The notes below the pieces were generated by a model that saw only the letters and a program-made list of their open reading frames with translations, had not been told where the DNA came from and did not search any database. A stretch of 64,000 bases of DNA, taken from assembly GCA_020736575.1 (NCBI GenBank), contig JAGPYM010000001.1, positions 1,984,001 to 2,048,000 on the forward strand, given 5' to 3'. Origin of the DNA: Thelonectria olida. Lineage: Eukaryota; Ascomycota; Sordariomycetes; Hypocreales; Nectriaceae. Made by a program: the position numbers and the translations under genes. Shown piece after piece: positions 1 through 11,563 of this stretch. Positions within the stretch are counted from its first letter, which is position 1; every line of letters begins with the position of its first letter.

Positions 1-839
1 TCACAGCCGGCAACCATTTGCTGCCGGTGGCTCTAGTGGAGAAGGCCGAAGCCGTCAGATGCCAGATAGAAACGGGATATGGGGAATCCCCACGGGGTAA
101 TGGGACGAGGTGATGCGGAGGTGACGTTGAAAGCATTCGCAGATTGGAGAAGGCTGACTCTCTTCGCCCACAACGCCCGCCCTGCCATGGAGGCCATCAC
201 CACGCCGGAACACCTGCCGGGGCCCTCCACTGTTGATTGGCTGGCCATTGCAACAGTGCTCTGGGACGATTCTGAGAGAAAGCTCGCAACGAATTTGGAC
301 GTGGTTCCAGCGATATCGGCTTGATGAGGTGAAAAAATCGGAACCGCACAGCGACTGGGGGGTCACCAAGCCATCATCATTCGCACGTAATCTCTGGGAT
401 ACCTTGAGCTGTCGCTCCTCGGCCAACTGATACTGGAAGTTGGAAAGACAATCCAAAACATCGCAGCTTAGACTATCCCTCTCTGCTGGAAAGTTTTGGG
501 GGTTTTGAAATGACTCGAGACCACAACCACCTCGGAGCTTCTCATCCTCAGGAACTCGCCTCCGCCAGAAAACTGTGTGGAGATGTTACCCATCGCCATG
601 CCCCACCTCTATCTTTGCGGTCTGCGCGCTGGCCGTTCTAGCTCTGGACTGACCGAAGCATGGGCCTCGCTGGGATGCTATAAAGACCGAGATCGCTTAT
701 CAGATCTGCCATCTACTACTTGTTGAGTTGTTTTCTCCTCTCACGCTCAACTCGACTGATCTTTCTGGCCATCTTCTTTCCCTATCAAAAGGCTTGCGAA
801 ACACCAAAAGAAATCCCACCCAGCCTCAGTCAACCAACC
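1..839. other. Left-edge intergenic DNA and upstream region of the MFS permease
   Basis: No gene can be supported here. Open frames on both strands are under 135 residues, resemble no family I know, and have no convincing splice partners. The right end is presumably the promoter and leader of the permease that follows, with a TATA-like element near 680 and C/T-rich sequence from about 715. Confidence 0.5.
679..685 (+). promoter_or_regulatory. TATA-like box upstream of the MFS permease
   Basis: The sequence tataaag lies about 155 bases before the permease ATG and is followed by a C/T-rich stretch, the usual layout of a filamentous-fungal promoter. No transcription start can be read from the sequence, so this is a positional inference. 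Confidence 0.4.
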
Positions 840-2598
840 ATGGCTGAACGGAGCGAGTCACCAAAGACGTGGGCCGCCCCGAACGTCGACCCTGATCAAT
901 CGGATATGGAGAACAAGCCAGCCGTCGTCACCGCCGAAGCCCTACCACACCAGATCTATGCCGAAGCCCTCGCCCGGTATCCCAATGACGACCTTATCGA
1001 TGATGCTACCGAGAAGAAGCTCGTCCGAAAGCTGGACCGACGCATCATCCCGCTACTGGGCATATGCTACTTCTTCTACTATGTCGACAAAACAACTCTG
1101 TATGTCCATGCCCCCTCCTTGCAACATCATCATCACATACTCGGCAGCGAAGCTAACTCCTCTGCACAGATCCTACGCAGCCATCTTCGGCCTCAAGGAG
1201 GACCTCAGCTTGGTAAAGGACGAGTACTCGTGGCTCTCGAGCAGCTTCTACTTTGGCTGGCTCGTCTGGGCCATCCCCTCCAACCTCCTTATGCAACGCA
1301 GCCCGCCAGGCTACTACCTCTCCTTCAACATCTTCATGTGGGGTGCGCTTCTCATGGTTCAGGCCGTCGCTAAGAACTTTGCTGGCCTGCTTGCGCTGAG
1401 GGTCCTGTCGGGCGCGTTTGAGGCAATCGCCGACCCGGCTTTTATGCTCATAACGTCCATGTACTATACCCGTGACGAGCAGCCGTCTCGAATTGCTGCA
1501 TGGTATTGCTTCAATGGAATCGGTGTTGCGGGTGGAGGTCTAATCGGTGAGTAAACTTGCTGACACTGTGGTGTTGTCAACGACTTTCGTGGCTGATCCT
1601 CTCTCTAGGCTACGGAATCGGGCACATCAAAGGTGCTCTCGCGTCCTGGCGCTACGAATTCCTCGTCGTCGGCGCCTTCTGCTCTTTCTGGGGTATCGCC
1701 CTCGCCTTCCTCCTCCCCAACTCCCCGCGCACCATCTGGGGCTTCAACCACGACGAGAAGCTCGTCATGATTGCTCGCATGCGTCGCAACCAGACGGGCA
1801 TCGAGCAGAACCGCATCAACTGGAGCCAGGTCAAGGAGGCCTACCTCGACTACAAGACGTGGTTGTTCACCCTGCTGGGATTTGTCGGCAACGTGCCTAA
1901 CGGCGGCATTTCCAACTTCTCCACGCTCGTCATCAAGGGTCTCGGCTTCGATACGCTGCACACGGCTCTTCTCGGCATCCCGCAGGGCGTCCTCGTCGTG
2001 ATTTGGATTGGCCTCGGTGCATTGGCCAACCGCTACATGCCTCACAATAGCAGGACGCTTGTCTGTGCTCTGTTTATGTTGCCCACCATTGCTGGTGCAC
2101 TGGGGTTCCTGCTCGCTCCTACTGATGCCTACGTCGGGCGATTGATCTGCTTGTAAGTCCTCCTTTGCCTTGCTGTGTTGTTGAAGTTCCATCCTGACTG
2201 ACCGTCGCTCTAGCTACCTCACCGGCTCCTACCAAGCGTCCTTCGTCCTCTGCCTCTCACTCATCACCTCCAACACGGGTGGCCAGTCGAAGAAGATGAT
2301 CGTCTCGGGCATGATCTGGTTCGGCGCTTGCGTCGGAAACATTGCCAGCCCCTTCTTCTACCGCAGCGAGCAGGCGCCCTCGTACCACCTCGGCATCGGC
2401 TCCCTGCTCGTCGCCAACTGCATTGAACTGGCCCTCTTCTTTGTCTTCCGCTACGCCTTCAAGTGGGAGAACAGGAGGAAGGAGAAGCAGCGCGAGGATC
2501 TCCGCGCGGCGGGTAATTCGGTTGCCGATGTGCTGAATGCTACGGCGTTTACTGACATGACGGATAAAGAGAACCCGAATTTCGAGTATGTGTACTAG
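840..2598 (+). CDS. MFS permease, allantoate/nicotinate (Dal5/Tna1-like) anion:cation symporter type
   Basis: Plasma-membrane transporter, probably proton-coupled uptake of a small organic anion such as allantoate, nicotinate or another vitamin; the substrate cannot be read from sequence. Exons are 840-1099, 1170-1546, 1609-2152 and 2214-2598, giving 521 residues. The joined first two exons read DKTTLSYAAIFGL, the signature of the Dal5/Tna1 family around the first membrane helix, followed by the WLSSSFYFGWLVWAIPSN segment. Later exons have the hydrophobic pattern of a 12-helix MFS protein with a charged cytoplasmic tail after KWENRRKEKQRE. All three introns are GT-AG and keep phase. The ATG at 840 is the first after the TATA-like element and starts a hydrophilic N-terminus of about 75 residues. 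Family assignment is firm; substrate is not. Confidence 0.9.
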
Positions 2599-5594
2599 TT
2601 CAAGTTGGAAGTGTAGGTGAGACGGTTAATGCGTTGAGGAAGTTCCTAGAGCGCCACTCATTCGGCCCGAGGCGGAGGAACCTAGTTGCAGCCACAACGA
2701 GCTCGGATTCATACTTTAATATAGAAACTCGGAACAAGGGCTTAGAGTCGTATGGGCACCCGAAGCCTATACTGATTATCCTCATTAGAGTATTCTTGTC
2801 GCACCTCCACGAGGTGACTTACAGCGCAAAATAGAGCCTTAACAGTGTACAAGATATATCCACGGTATGGAGGGAGTTCAACAGCTTCGACTACTATGAG
2901 AACTGAAGGCTGGATTCGACCGACTATTAAACTTAACACAGCCTCGTAAATGGCGTGATACTACAACAGATGGACTAAGCAATTACTCCGTGGACCATAC
3001 AACTGCAAGCCATTAAGAGAAGTGACAGGTTGACACATTCTGGGGAAACCACCCTAACCTTACTTTTAACCGTATTAGTCTTTGGGGGCGGTGTCTATTT
3101 CTTAGTTGCCTAGGTAGGCTTTAATGTTCATGTGAGGGAGGAGATTGGCAAAGGCGATTCTGGTTTTACTCTTCATAGGGAGACGTAACATAAGTTGTCA
3201 GTCGCTTCCAACAGCTGTCCCACCCGCACAAAGCGCGAGAAGAAGAAAGAAGAGAAAAAAAGAAGAAAAAATGTACTGGTCGAGTTGTACCTAATGACAT
3301 TCTGTGGCTCATGCAGTAGGGCGGGAACATGGATGGAGTCGCGCGTGGGTGATGCGAGACATGCAGAAGAAAGGGAATTGGACAAGGTGTAACGCAGGGC
3401 CCTGGGCGTGAAGCAGGGGGGAGAAACAGAGGAACGACAAGGAGCAGGCCTGGGGAGGTGGGACAGGAGGAGCGAGCGTTGGGGAGTTTCGAAGTCCCAG
3501 AGGAGCCGAGACGGAAGACGGCCGACGAGGAGAACGGTTGATGAGGATGCCGAAGCGTGGCTGATCTGATCTTTGAGACGTTGCCTGACTTGGAGGTGAA
3601 TGCGACATAAAACATGACATTTCCTGATGGGACATGGTCTGGAAGTGAGGGATATGACAGGCCGGGACCCATGGCAAGGGCAGACATGGGGGAGAGAACA
3701 GGTACTACTGGACTACCTCAGGTACGCAGTATGTTATGGAACAACCCCTCCTCTACGAAGTATAGCCAAAGACAGAGTCGACTCTGAGAAGAGAAAAAAA
3801 AAAAAGGCAACTCGGGGAGGTCTCCTGTGCGTCCCCGGGCCGGAGCACAAGCCCGCGGCGTTGAACGAGACATTGCGATGACCTCACTGGTCGTCTCTTC
3901 AGCTGGTATGTGAGGGGGTCTCGGAAAGAGATGAGGATTGACGATGGAGGAGAAAAAGGAAGAAAAATACAATACACAATGAAATAACACAGGTGGGACA
4001 TGGTGGCAGTAGCACCCGCTGTGCCACGTTTTTGCTGCCATTTTTCTGATCCGTCAGATTTGGGCTTTGTTTGGAATTTGAATCCGTTATTAGTGCGCGT
4101 CACTTTTCTTTTTGGTGAACAAGTCAGGCACAGACAATCTGCGTAGGACATGGTTATATCCTCACACATAGCAGCTAAATGCCCTCGTCCATCTTCTCCA
4201 CACAAGAGACGGAAGACGGACAATTCACATCACAGGGCTCGCAGGGGAAAAAAAAAACACGCCGTCATCCTCAGGCACTTTAAATTCAGAGGGGCGGCCT
4301 GTGCGGGCAACTCCTCCCTTGTTCTCTTGGCCTTTCTTCCATCTTTTCTTCCTATTAAACCCCTGCCCTTGGCTTGGCTGGGCTGGGCTGCCAAGTCCCA
4401 TCCGTTGCAAACTCCGGTCCAGGTTGGGATGCGGCCAGTGAGAGCTCTCGCCGACCCTCCTCTACGCCGGTGGAGAGGGGCAATGGCTGATTCCCCCTGC
4501 GTCGTTCCCTTCCCTTGACACATCTGGAGTCTCGTCGCACAGCTTCTGAGCCTTTTGCCCACAGGAAGGAATTGTTTCTCGCGAGGTGCCAGACTGTCAG
4601 TGTCTGGGGGAGATGAATTGTTTCCAATGTCACCACCCTGTTTCTTTGTCGTTGGCTAGACACAGAACTGGCTGATCCATCATCATCTACGCCTCGTACC
4701 TGCATTCATCAGACAACTGAGATGGTTGCTGTGCCATTCATCGATGCGATAGCAACTGTCAGGCACCAAAAAGTCCGCAACACCCGGCCCAAGGCTCGTC
4801 TTGGCCCGCTCTGGCCGTTTTCCGTCTCCAACCCAACAAAGAAGAGCATTCCCCGGGTCTGGGTCCTGGGAATCGAGGACGGGCCGTGATGGCGACCGTG
4901 CGACTAACAAAGAGAAGAGGGGAGAAGAGAAGAGATGTGAGGTGAGGCGAGGCGAGGGAGAGAAAGACGTTAGGTAAGGTCCCCGTTCAGGTTCAGGCGA
5001 TCAACACGCCCGCACGCATGGCCGCTACCGGTAAGAGGCTCCATCTTCTTCTTTGTTCGTCAACTGTCCGTGGGCACCTGGTCGCTTTCTTCCCTTTTTC
5101 TTTAACTCTTTGCTAGAGGCGTGGGAAGAAGCGACGTATGTACATAGTACTCGTGTGATCACCACCTTATTAAACCCCGCCACCTAGCGCCTCCGACACG
5201 TCCGCTTTCACGCTTCTCGGCCTCTTATTCAGATTCTCTCGTGAAGGAAGCGCGAGTGCTGCTGCTTGGAAGCACTCTATCCTTTGCGTGGGGTCGATTG
5301 GGAGACGGGAAGAGCCTTGGCGGCCTTCGTATCTTCCAGAAGGCAGGCAGGTTCTTTGTCGGAGGTAAATGACTTTGTTGTTTTTGTTTCCGCGCCGTCC
5401 TCTGGCTGCGGCTTCCCGGGGTTGCTCATGTACCGACATGACGACGAATATGTGAGAGTCCGTCTGTAGCGGGCGACTGCATGTCTATCAACCTGTCACG
5501 TATCCGGATAGCAAGAAGTACGCAATGAGCTTCGTACCAGAGTTACGTAGAGTACGGTAGACGAGATACGATGTAAGGTACGGTAAGCTGTTGT

Positions 5595-5618
5595 TGGTGG
5601 TGGTGGTGGTGGTGGTGG
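5595..5618 (+). repeat. (TGG)8 microsatellite
   Basis: Eight perfect tgg units followed by agg agg, in noncoding DNA about 2.3 kb before the RasGAP start. On the complementary strand it would read as a CCA tract. No function is implied. Confidence 0.9.
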
Positions 5619-7098
5619 AGGAGGATGGTGGCACTCTCACCTGGAGTGTCCCCCTGGCGGCGAGAGTCCTTGATCCTGGCGCCGTTTGTGCCCTGGCCCA
5701 ACCAATGGCCAACCCCGGCCCCTTTTTGGCTTCTTTGTTCCTGGCCCAGTGGCAAACCGGGCTTTGACGTAATTGTGTGCTTTGCACGGCGGCATGTCGA
5801 CAACGTATTTGGGTGCATCGCGGTGGGAGATGAGTAGATGTGTTCATGTATTGTCAATGGAACGGAGGCTCGGCAGTTGGCTTGGAGAGTCGTGAAGTTC
5901 TGGTTTTACATACATGGAGGACGCATGCACCTAACCGCCCCTCCCCCTCCCTCCCCTCCATGTAACATTGGGAGTGAGGATCTCTCGGGACTAATAATTC
6001 GTCGCACGAGGGAGTGGGGAGGGGGATGGATGATCGCAGAGGTGAGAGAGAGAGGGGCGGTCAGAGAGAGTGACGAGAGGCAGCAAGAAAGTGCACATGG
6101 CACTCTGTGATTAATTCCTTTTTTGTTCCAGAGCATCATCCAGGCAAAGGCTGCTTTCGCGACCTTGGCCATTGTCGGTTGGCGCTTGGCCGCGTTGGCC
6201 GCGTCCTGCTATCCTCAGACGTACATAACATCGATGTAATTAATTAAACCGGGCGCTATTATAACGTACATGTTCTTGCATATCGCAGTGTCATGCTGTA
6301 TTCGTATCGTTTTTTTCTTCTTTTTCCAACGGGATCATGCAGGCCCCATTCGCTCCATCATGGCATGGGGCTGGAGCTAAGGCACAGCCGGCCCGTCTTT
6401 TGTGGTTCATTCAAAGGCCATTTGGATCCTTTGGCAGGAAAAGGGAATGTCCCATATATTGTTGATACTGTAATCTGTACACATGGAGAGTCGATATCAC
6501 AGAGGTGATGTGTTATAGCCGTGTTATGTGGTACTCCCGTTTCATATCTCCGGGATCAGCTGTGTGATTTGCCGTCTCCGTGTTGATCAATCGTGCGTGT
6601 TCCCCCTTTGTGTCCTTGTCGATATTGCGTCGGACTCTTGGATGGATGTGACTTCATAGCCAATTCATGTATCTACGCACATCGTGATGGCTTGCACTCG
6701 GCACTGCAGCCACTCTGTTCACGGCCATCAACACCACCACACGCGCCATCGTGACTGGCCGGAGGCCACCTTCCGGCATCACCACTACGTCCACCACCGC
6801 CGCCTTGTCGTCCATCCATGTTTCCCCCCTCCCCTCCCCCTCCCCACACACACGCGCACGCACTAATTAGCTCCAGAGTGCTTTGTCCCTGCAGCCTTCT
6901 CGGAGGGGAGAGATCCTCACAGGCTCACAGACAGAGAGAGGCAAGGGGGGTTTGAACTAACCTGGCCTTGGGCGCCCGCACTCCACCGACCGTCCCACAC
7001 GCCGTCTCTCCCTCCTGAAATCCGCGTCTCAGCCGTGCATAAACTTGCTGCCCACCCAGCAGTTCCCTCCCTCCCTGGTCCCTTTTTTTTCTCCCATG

Positions 7099-7902
7099 GT
7101 CACTTGTCACTTGTCCCTGATCAGTTGAAGCGTGCTAGCACTGGACTTCTGCGACCGTGCTCGTCCCTGAAGCTGTCCCCTGGTTCTCGTCTCCTTCCAA
7201 ACACGACCGCCCAGCCTCCACCATCCAATCCTCCTCCACCCACTCGTTGCTCGCTATCTTCCTCCTCCACCACCTCCTCTGCAACCTCACCACCACCCCA
7301 TCACCACCGACTATCATCCTGCGTGGCCACCCGTCTCAACGCCCCTGAACCGTGACCGCGCGACGTACAATCTGTCGCTCGCTCCATTGACCAGCTCATT
7401 CGAAATAACAGCCTCCGCTTGCGATCTGGTCCGTTTTGTTCGCACCCGCCCTTGACAACGCTCTCATCGTGCGTCCCACCCCAACGTCGCCGTTGACCGA
7501 TCGATTTCATCTTGCTTCCTCATCCAACCATCTCCATCTCGAACACGACCAAGTCGCCGACCGTTATACCGCACTCTACTCGCATTCTTCTTTATCCACG
7601 ACTTCATTCGCCGTTTACCATCGTTGCACTGTCTCTTTTTTGGACGCCCGTCATCAGCCCACCGTTCAATTACGCTCACGACGCCGTATTGCTCAAGAAC
7701 TCCGATCGCCATCGACGCTCAACCTTTTGCCTCGCCACCATTCTCCCCGGACCGACTCCTCCGCCCTCGACTTGCCTGCCAAAGTCTTGTGGTTAGTTGG
7801 GGTGACTGGGCTCAAAATCGCCATCGTAACTAGGCGCTCTCCGAGCTTCCTAGGCATAGAGGGTCTCAACTTGGCTCTCCGTCGCCTTCCCGCGACACCA
7901 AC
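7099..7902 (+). promoter_or_regulatory. Probable ATG-free 5' leader of the RasGAP gene
   Basis: No ATG occurs in any forward frame for 804 bases between the one at 7096 and the RasGAP start at 7903. The stretch is C-rich with many short CCA/TCC/CTC runs. Absence of upstream start codons right up to a coding start is what is expected of a long transcribed leader read by scanning ribosomes. The ATG at 7096 would open only a ten-codon uORF (stop at 7126). The transcription start is not known. Confidence 0.5.
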
Positions 7903-10455
7903 ATGTCGGTCATGTTGCAAACTCCGTCAAGAGCCTCTACTGCATCTTCTTCGTCTTTTCAACCGTTGACCCGCCAGAACACCATGTCGTCCTACGATGG
8001 ATCGCGCTCCACGCGCCAATCGAAGCGCTATTCGATGTCGGCGCTGTACATGTCCATTTCGGCCAACGAGAATGATCTCCAGATTGAAGATGACCTCGCC
8101 AAAGGTATACTTGATTCCTTCATCGATGTTGTAGGCATACGATTGACCGTCAAATTACAGCGCAAAAGATTCTGCGGGACCTCAAGTCCAAGATCTCGTC
8201 TCAGTCTAAGAAGAACTTCGTCCTCGAGAAGGACGTTCGCTATCTCGATTCACGTATTGCCCTGCTAATTCAAAACCGCATGGCTCTGGAGGAGGTGTGT
8301 AAATAGTCTAGATTGTCGACACTGGTCTGCTAACAGGATGTTCAGCAAAATGAAGTTGCCAGCCATCTCGAAGATGCTACCGAAATGGAACAGGGCGCAT
8401 TCCCTAACGACGACAAGACGCAGAAATACGGAAACCTGCTCTTCCTCCTGCAGTCTGAGCCTAGACACATTGCCCACCTGTGCAGACTCGTTTCCATGGC
8501 CGAGATCGACTCACTTTTGCAGACAGTCATGTTCACCATTTACGGAAACCAGTATGAGAGCCGAGAAGAACACTTGCTTCTGACCATGTTTCAGGTACAT
8601 TTGGAACCACCCGCGTGACTGATATTTGCTAACTGACTGTCCAGTCTGTCTTGACCTACCAATTTGATACCACTCCCGACTATTCCTCCCTGCTTCGAGC
8701 CAATACCCCCGTTTCGCGAATGATGACCACCTACACCCGAAGAGGCCCAGGCCAGAGCTTCCTCAAATCCGTGCTTGCTGATAGAATCAACAACCTGATT
8801 GAGTTGCGAGACTTGGACCTGGAAATTAACCCGCTCAAAGTGTACGAACGCATGATTGAGCAGATTGAGGAGGATACGGGTCAGCTTCCTCCTACCCTGC
8901 CCAAGGGCATCACTGGCGAGCAGGCTGCCGAGAACCCTCAAGTCCAAGCCATCATTGAGCCTCGCCTGACCATGCTCACCGAAATCGCCAACGGTTTCCT
9001 TACCACCATTATCGAAGGACTCGAGGAAGCCCCCTACGGCATTCGATGGATCTGCAAGCAGATTAGGAGCTTGACGAAGCGCAAGTACCCCGACGCTAAC
9101 GACCAGGTTATCTGCACTCTGATCGGTGGTTTCTTCTTCCTGCGCTTCATCAACCCGGCCATTGTCACTCCTAAATCCTACATGTTGATCGATGGAACTC
9201 CGGCCGAGCGACCACGACGAACTCTCACGTACATTGCCAAGATGCTTCAGAACCTCGCCAATAAGCCATCTTACGCGAAGGAACCGTACATGGCTAAGCT
9301 CCAGCCGTTCATCCACCAAAACAAGGACCGAATCAACAAGTTCATGCTTGATCTCTGTGAAGTCCAAGACTTCTACGAAAGTCTGGAGATGGACAACTAT
9401 GTTGCACTTTCCAAGAAGGACCTTGAGCTCGACATCACGCTCAACGAAATCTACGCCATGCATTCGCTCATTGAAAAGCACCATCACGAGCTGTGCAAGG
9501 ATGAAGATTCCCATTTGGCGATTATCGTGTCAGAACTGGGCCAGGGCCCTGCGCAACTGCCTCGCAAGGAAAATAGGGTCATCAACCTGCCCCTGTTCAG
9601 CCGCTGGGAAACGGCCATCGATGACTTGACAGCAGCTCTGGACATTACACAGGAGGAAGTGTACTTTATGGAGGCCAAGTCCATCTTTGTGCAGATCATG
9701 CGATCAATCCCCTCAAATAGCCATGTGGCACGACGCCCCCTGAGGCTCGAACGCATCGCCGATGCTGCCGCTACAAGCCGCAACGACGCTGTCATGGTTC
9801 GCAAGGGTATTCGAGCTATGGAGTTGCTCTCTCAGCTCCAGGAACTGCGCGTTATCGACAAGAGCGACCAGTTTGGTCTTCTACGGGACGAAGTGGAGCA
9901 AGAGCTGCAACATCTCGGCTCCTTGAAGGATGGTGTCATCGTCGAGACATCGAAGCTCGAGGAGGTGTATAAGACGATCCGAGACCACAACACGTACTTG
10001 GTTGGACAGCTTGAGACGTACAAGAGCTATCTACACAATGTGCGAGCCCAAAGCGAAGGCACGAAGCGAAAGCAGCAAAAGCAACAAGTGCTTGGTCCTT
10101 ACAAGTTCACCCACCAACAGCTCGAGAAGGAGGGTGTCATTCAGAAAAGTAATGTGCCTGACAACAGGAGAGCCAACATTTACTTCAACTTTACTAGCCC
10201 CTTACCGGGCACGTTTGTCATTTCTTTGCATTATAAGGGTACGTTAGGTTCCACCCCTTGGCGAGGTGTCCACACGATGCTAACTTTAAAATAGGCCGAA
10301 ACCGAGGCCTTCTTGAACTGGATCTGAAGCTGGATGATTTGCTTGAGATGCAAAAGGACAACCAGGATGACCTTGACCTGGAATATGTCCAGTTCAACGT
10401 TCCCAAGGTTCTGGCCCTTCTCAACAAGCGATTCGCTCGGAAGAAGGGCTGGTAG
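7903..10455 (+). CDS. Ras GTPase-activating protein, IQGAP-related (fission yeast Gap1/Sar1, Aspergillus GapA type)
   Basis: Accelerates GTP hydrolysis by Ras, turning off Ras signalling at the cell cortex; in the family it governs polarity and morphogenesis. Exons are 7903-8104, 8161-8294, 8346-8594, 8645-10238 and 10295-10455, encoding 779 residues, close to the 766 of fission yeast Gap1. The N-terminus is serine-rich and disordered. The GAP domain follows from about residue 150: the finger-loop LLRANTPVS places the catalytic arginine at residue 213, and the [12 protein letters not shown] motif is at about 360-371. The C-terminal third is a RasGAP_C module with coiled-coil character ([14 protein letters not shown]). 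Unlike true IQGAPs, the arginine finger is present and no calponin-homology or IQ segment is seen. The start is the first ATG after an 804-base ATG-free leader. Confidence 0.93.
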
Positions 10456-11563
10456 GCGATGTACGACAAGACCAGTTTCAGCAATCATTCATCTCGACGC
10501 ATATTCACCCATGTACTACGATGACATCAAAGGGAGGGGCTCGGCGTTATGGACACTGATACCACGGAAGATTCTGTTCTCTTCTCTTCACCCTTGGGCC
10601 AGCACAACTATAGCTGTTCCGGGGCGTTTTTGCCTTTGGTCACTTTCTGTTTTGTTTTGTTTTGTTTTGCTTTGTTTTGTTCTATTTCTCTTGCTTCTTT
10701 CTTGTTGTTTTAATTCAATTCTAACATGAGCGACTTGTTTCATCATGCACCCGCTTGATGATGAAGGTGGATTTATAAACCGTGGGGTAATTTCCTTGTC
10801 TTTTGCTGGAGCGGCGGTCTTCTGCTTCGGCTGGCCCGCGGTGGGAGTTGTATGCGGCGCTTTGATCATGTATGAAGGAAGGGATGGAGGGTGGCTGGTA
10901 GTTAGTTTGACGTGCCCGTCAAGGGTTCGCGTCTTGTTTGAACATGAGTAGGTAGTGATGCAAATGACTGGACCTAGCTTTGAGCTGGGTTTTGAGTCAC
11001 TGTGTTAATGGCAGATTATTGCAGCTTTTCAATTCGTCCGAGGTTGTGCGCCAGTGATTTAAGATGAGATGGCGGAGGGAAGTTGGTGTGCTCCGTCTGA
11101 CTGACAGGTCCATGGCCGCGAGCCGATTGGATGGCGATGCCCCTTGTTCATGAGGTGGCAGCTCGTTACAGATCAGATTGATGGCAGACAACGCAGGATC
11201 CTGATTTGCCAATGACGGCGTGGCATTTTGTTGGGCGCAAGTGTACATGCGAATGCCAAGTTCGCATTGAAAGTGAAGACGCCACAATGCGAGAAGAGAT
11301 GGAGAGAGGTTGTTGGTGCGAAATGACAATCGTCAATGGCGGAGATTACCGAGGAAAAGGTGAAGAAGCAGTTGAAGTTATACATGTATTCGCAAAATTG
11401 CATCCAATGTACTCAAGCCCAATGCTATACAGTGATGCTACAGAATTGTACAGTCATATCCATGTTTCATAGCCGTCCTCTCATCATCAGTCATAAGTCA
11501 TAAGCATATCCCAGTCGTAACACATGAAAACACAAACCTTGGCATCGTACACACACACCTCAC
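10456..11563. other. Intergenic region between two convergent genes
   Basis: This is the 3' flank of the RasGAP gene on the left and of the CorA-like gene on the right. It contains a TTTTG repeat near 10650. No additional gene is supported; the open frames present are short and T-rich or low-complexity. Both transcripts must end here. Confidence 0.6.
10649..10680 (+). repeat. (GTTTT)n microsatellite in the RasGAP 3' flank
   Basis: Six roughly 5-base gtttt units with one interruption (gcttt), about 195 bases after the RasGAP stop and so probably in its 3' untranslated region. In RNA this is a U-rich tract with regular G, the kind of sequence that could bind RNA-binding proteins; that role is only inference. 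Confidence 0.8.

Larger units (their letters stand above)
2599..7902. other. 5.3-kb stretch without a recognisable gene, ending in the RasGAP leader
   Basis: No frame on either strand shows a known family or a convincing exon chain. The stretch holds purine-rich, A-rich tracts (about 3235-3272, 3790-3805 and 4910-4965), a cluster of gtac/tacg motifs near 5520-5590, a (TGG)8 microsatellite, and C/T-rich sequence from about 7000 onward. The longest open frame, minus strand 3166-3687, is low-complexity and rich in F, S and P, and looks like the complement of purine-rich noncoding DNA. The right end is best read as promoter and long leader of the RasGAP gene. A noncoding RNA or decayed element cannot be excluded. 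Confidence 0.55.

Noticed and set aside
55..456. Minus-strand open frame of 133 residues at the left edge
   Set aside because: Composition rich in C, H, R and S, no domain, overlapping frames on the other strand of similar length, and no splice partner.
3166..3687. Minus-strand open frame of 173 residues with an ATG
   Set aside because: Low-complexity S/P/F text that mirrors the purine-rich plus strand; no family resemblance or leader signals.
7436..7969. 177-codon plus-strand frame overlapping the RasGAP start
   Set aside because: It has no ATG at all and overlaps a firmly identified start in another frame; it is part of the leader.
8591..9514. Long minus-strand frame (307 codons) inside RasGAP
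   Set aside because: Antisense shadow of the RasGAP coding exon.
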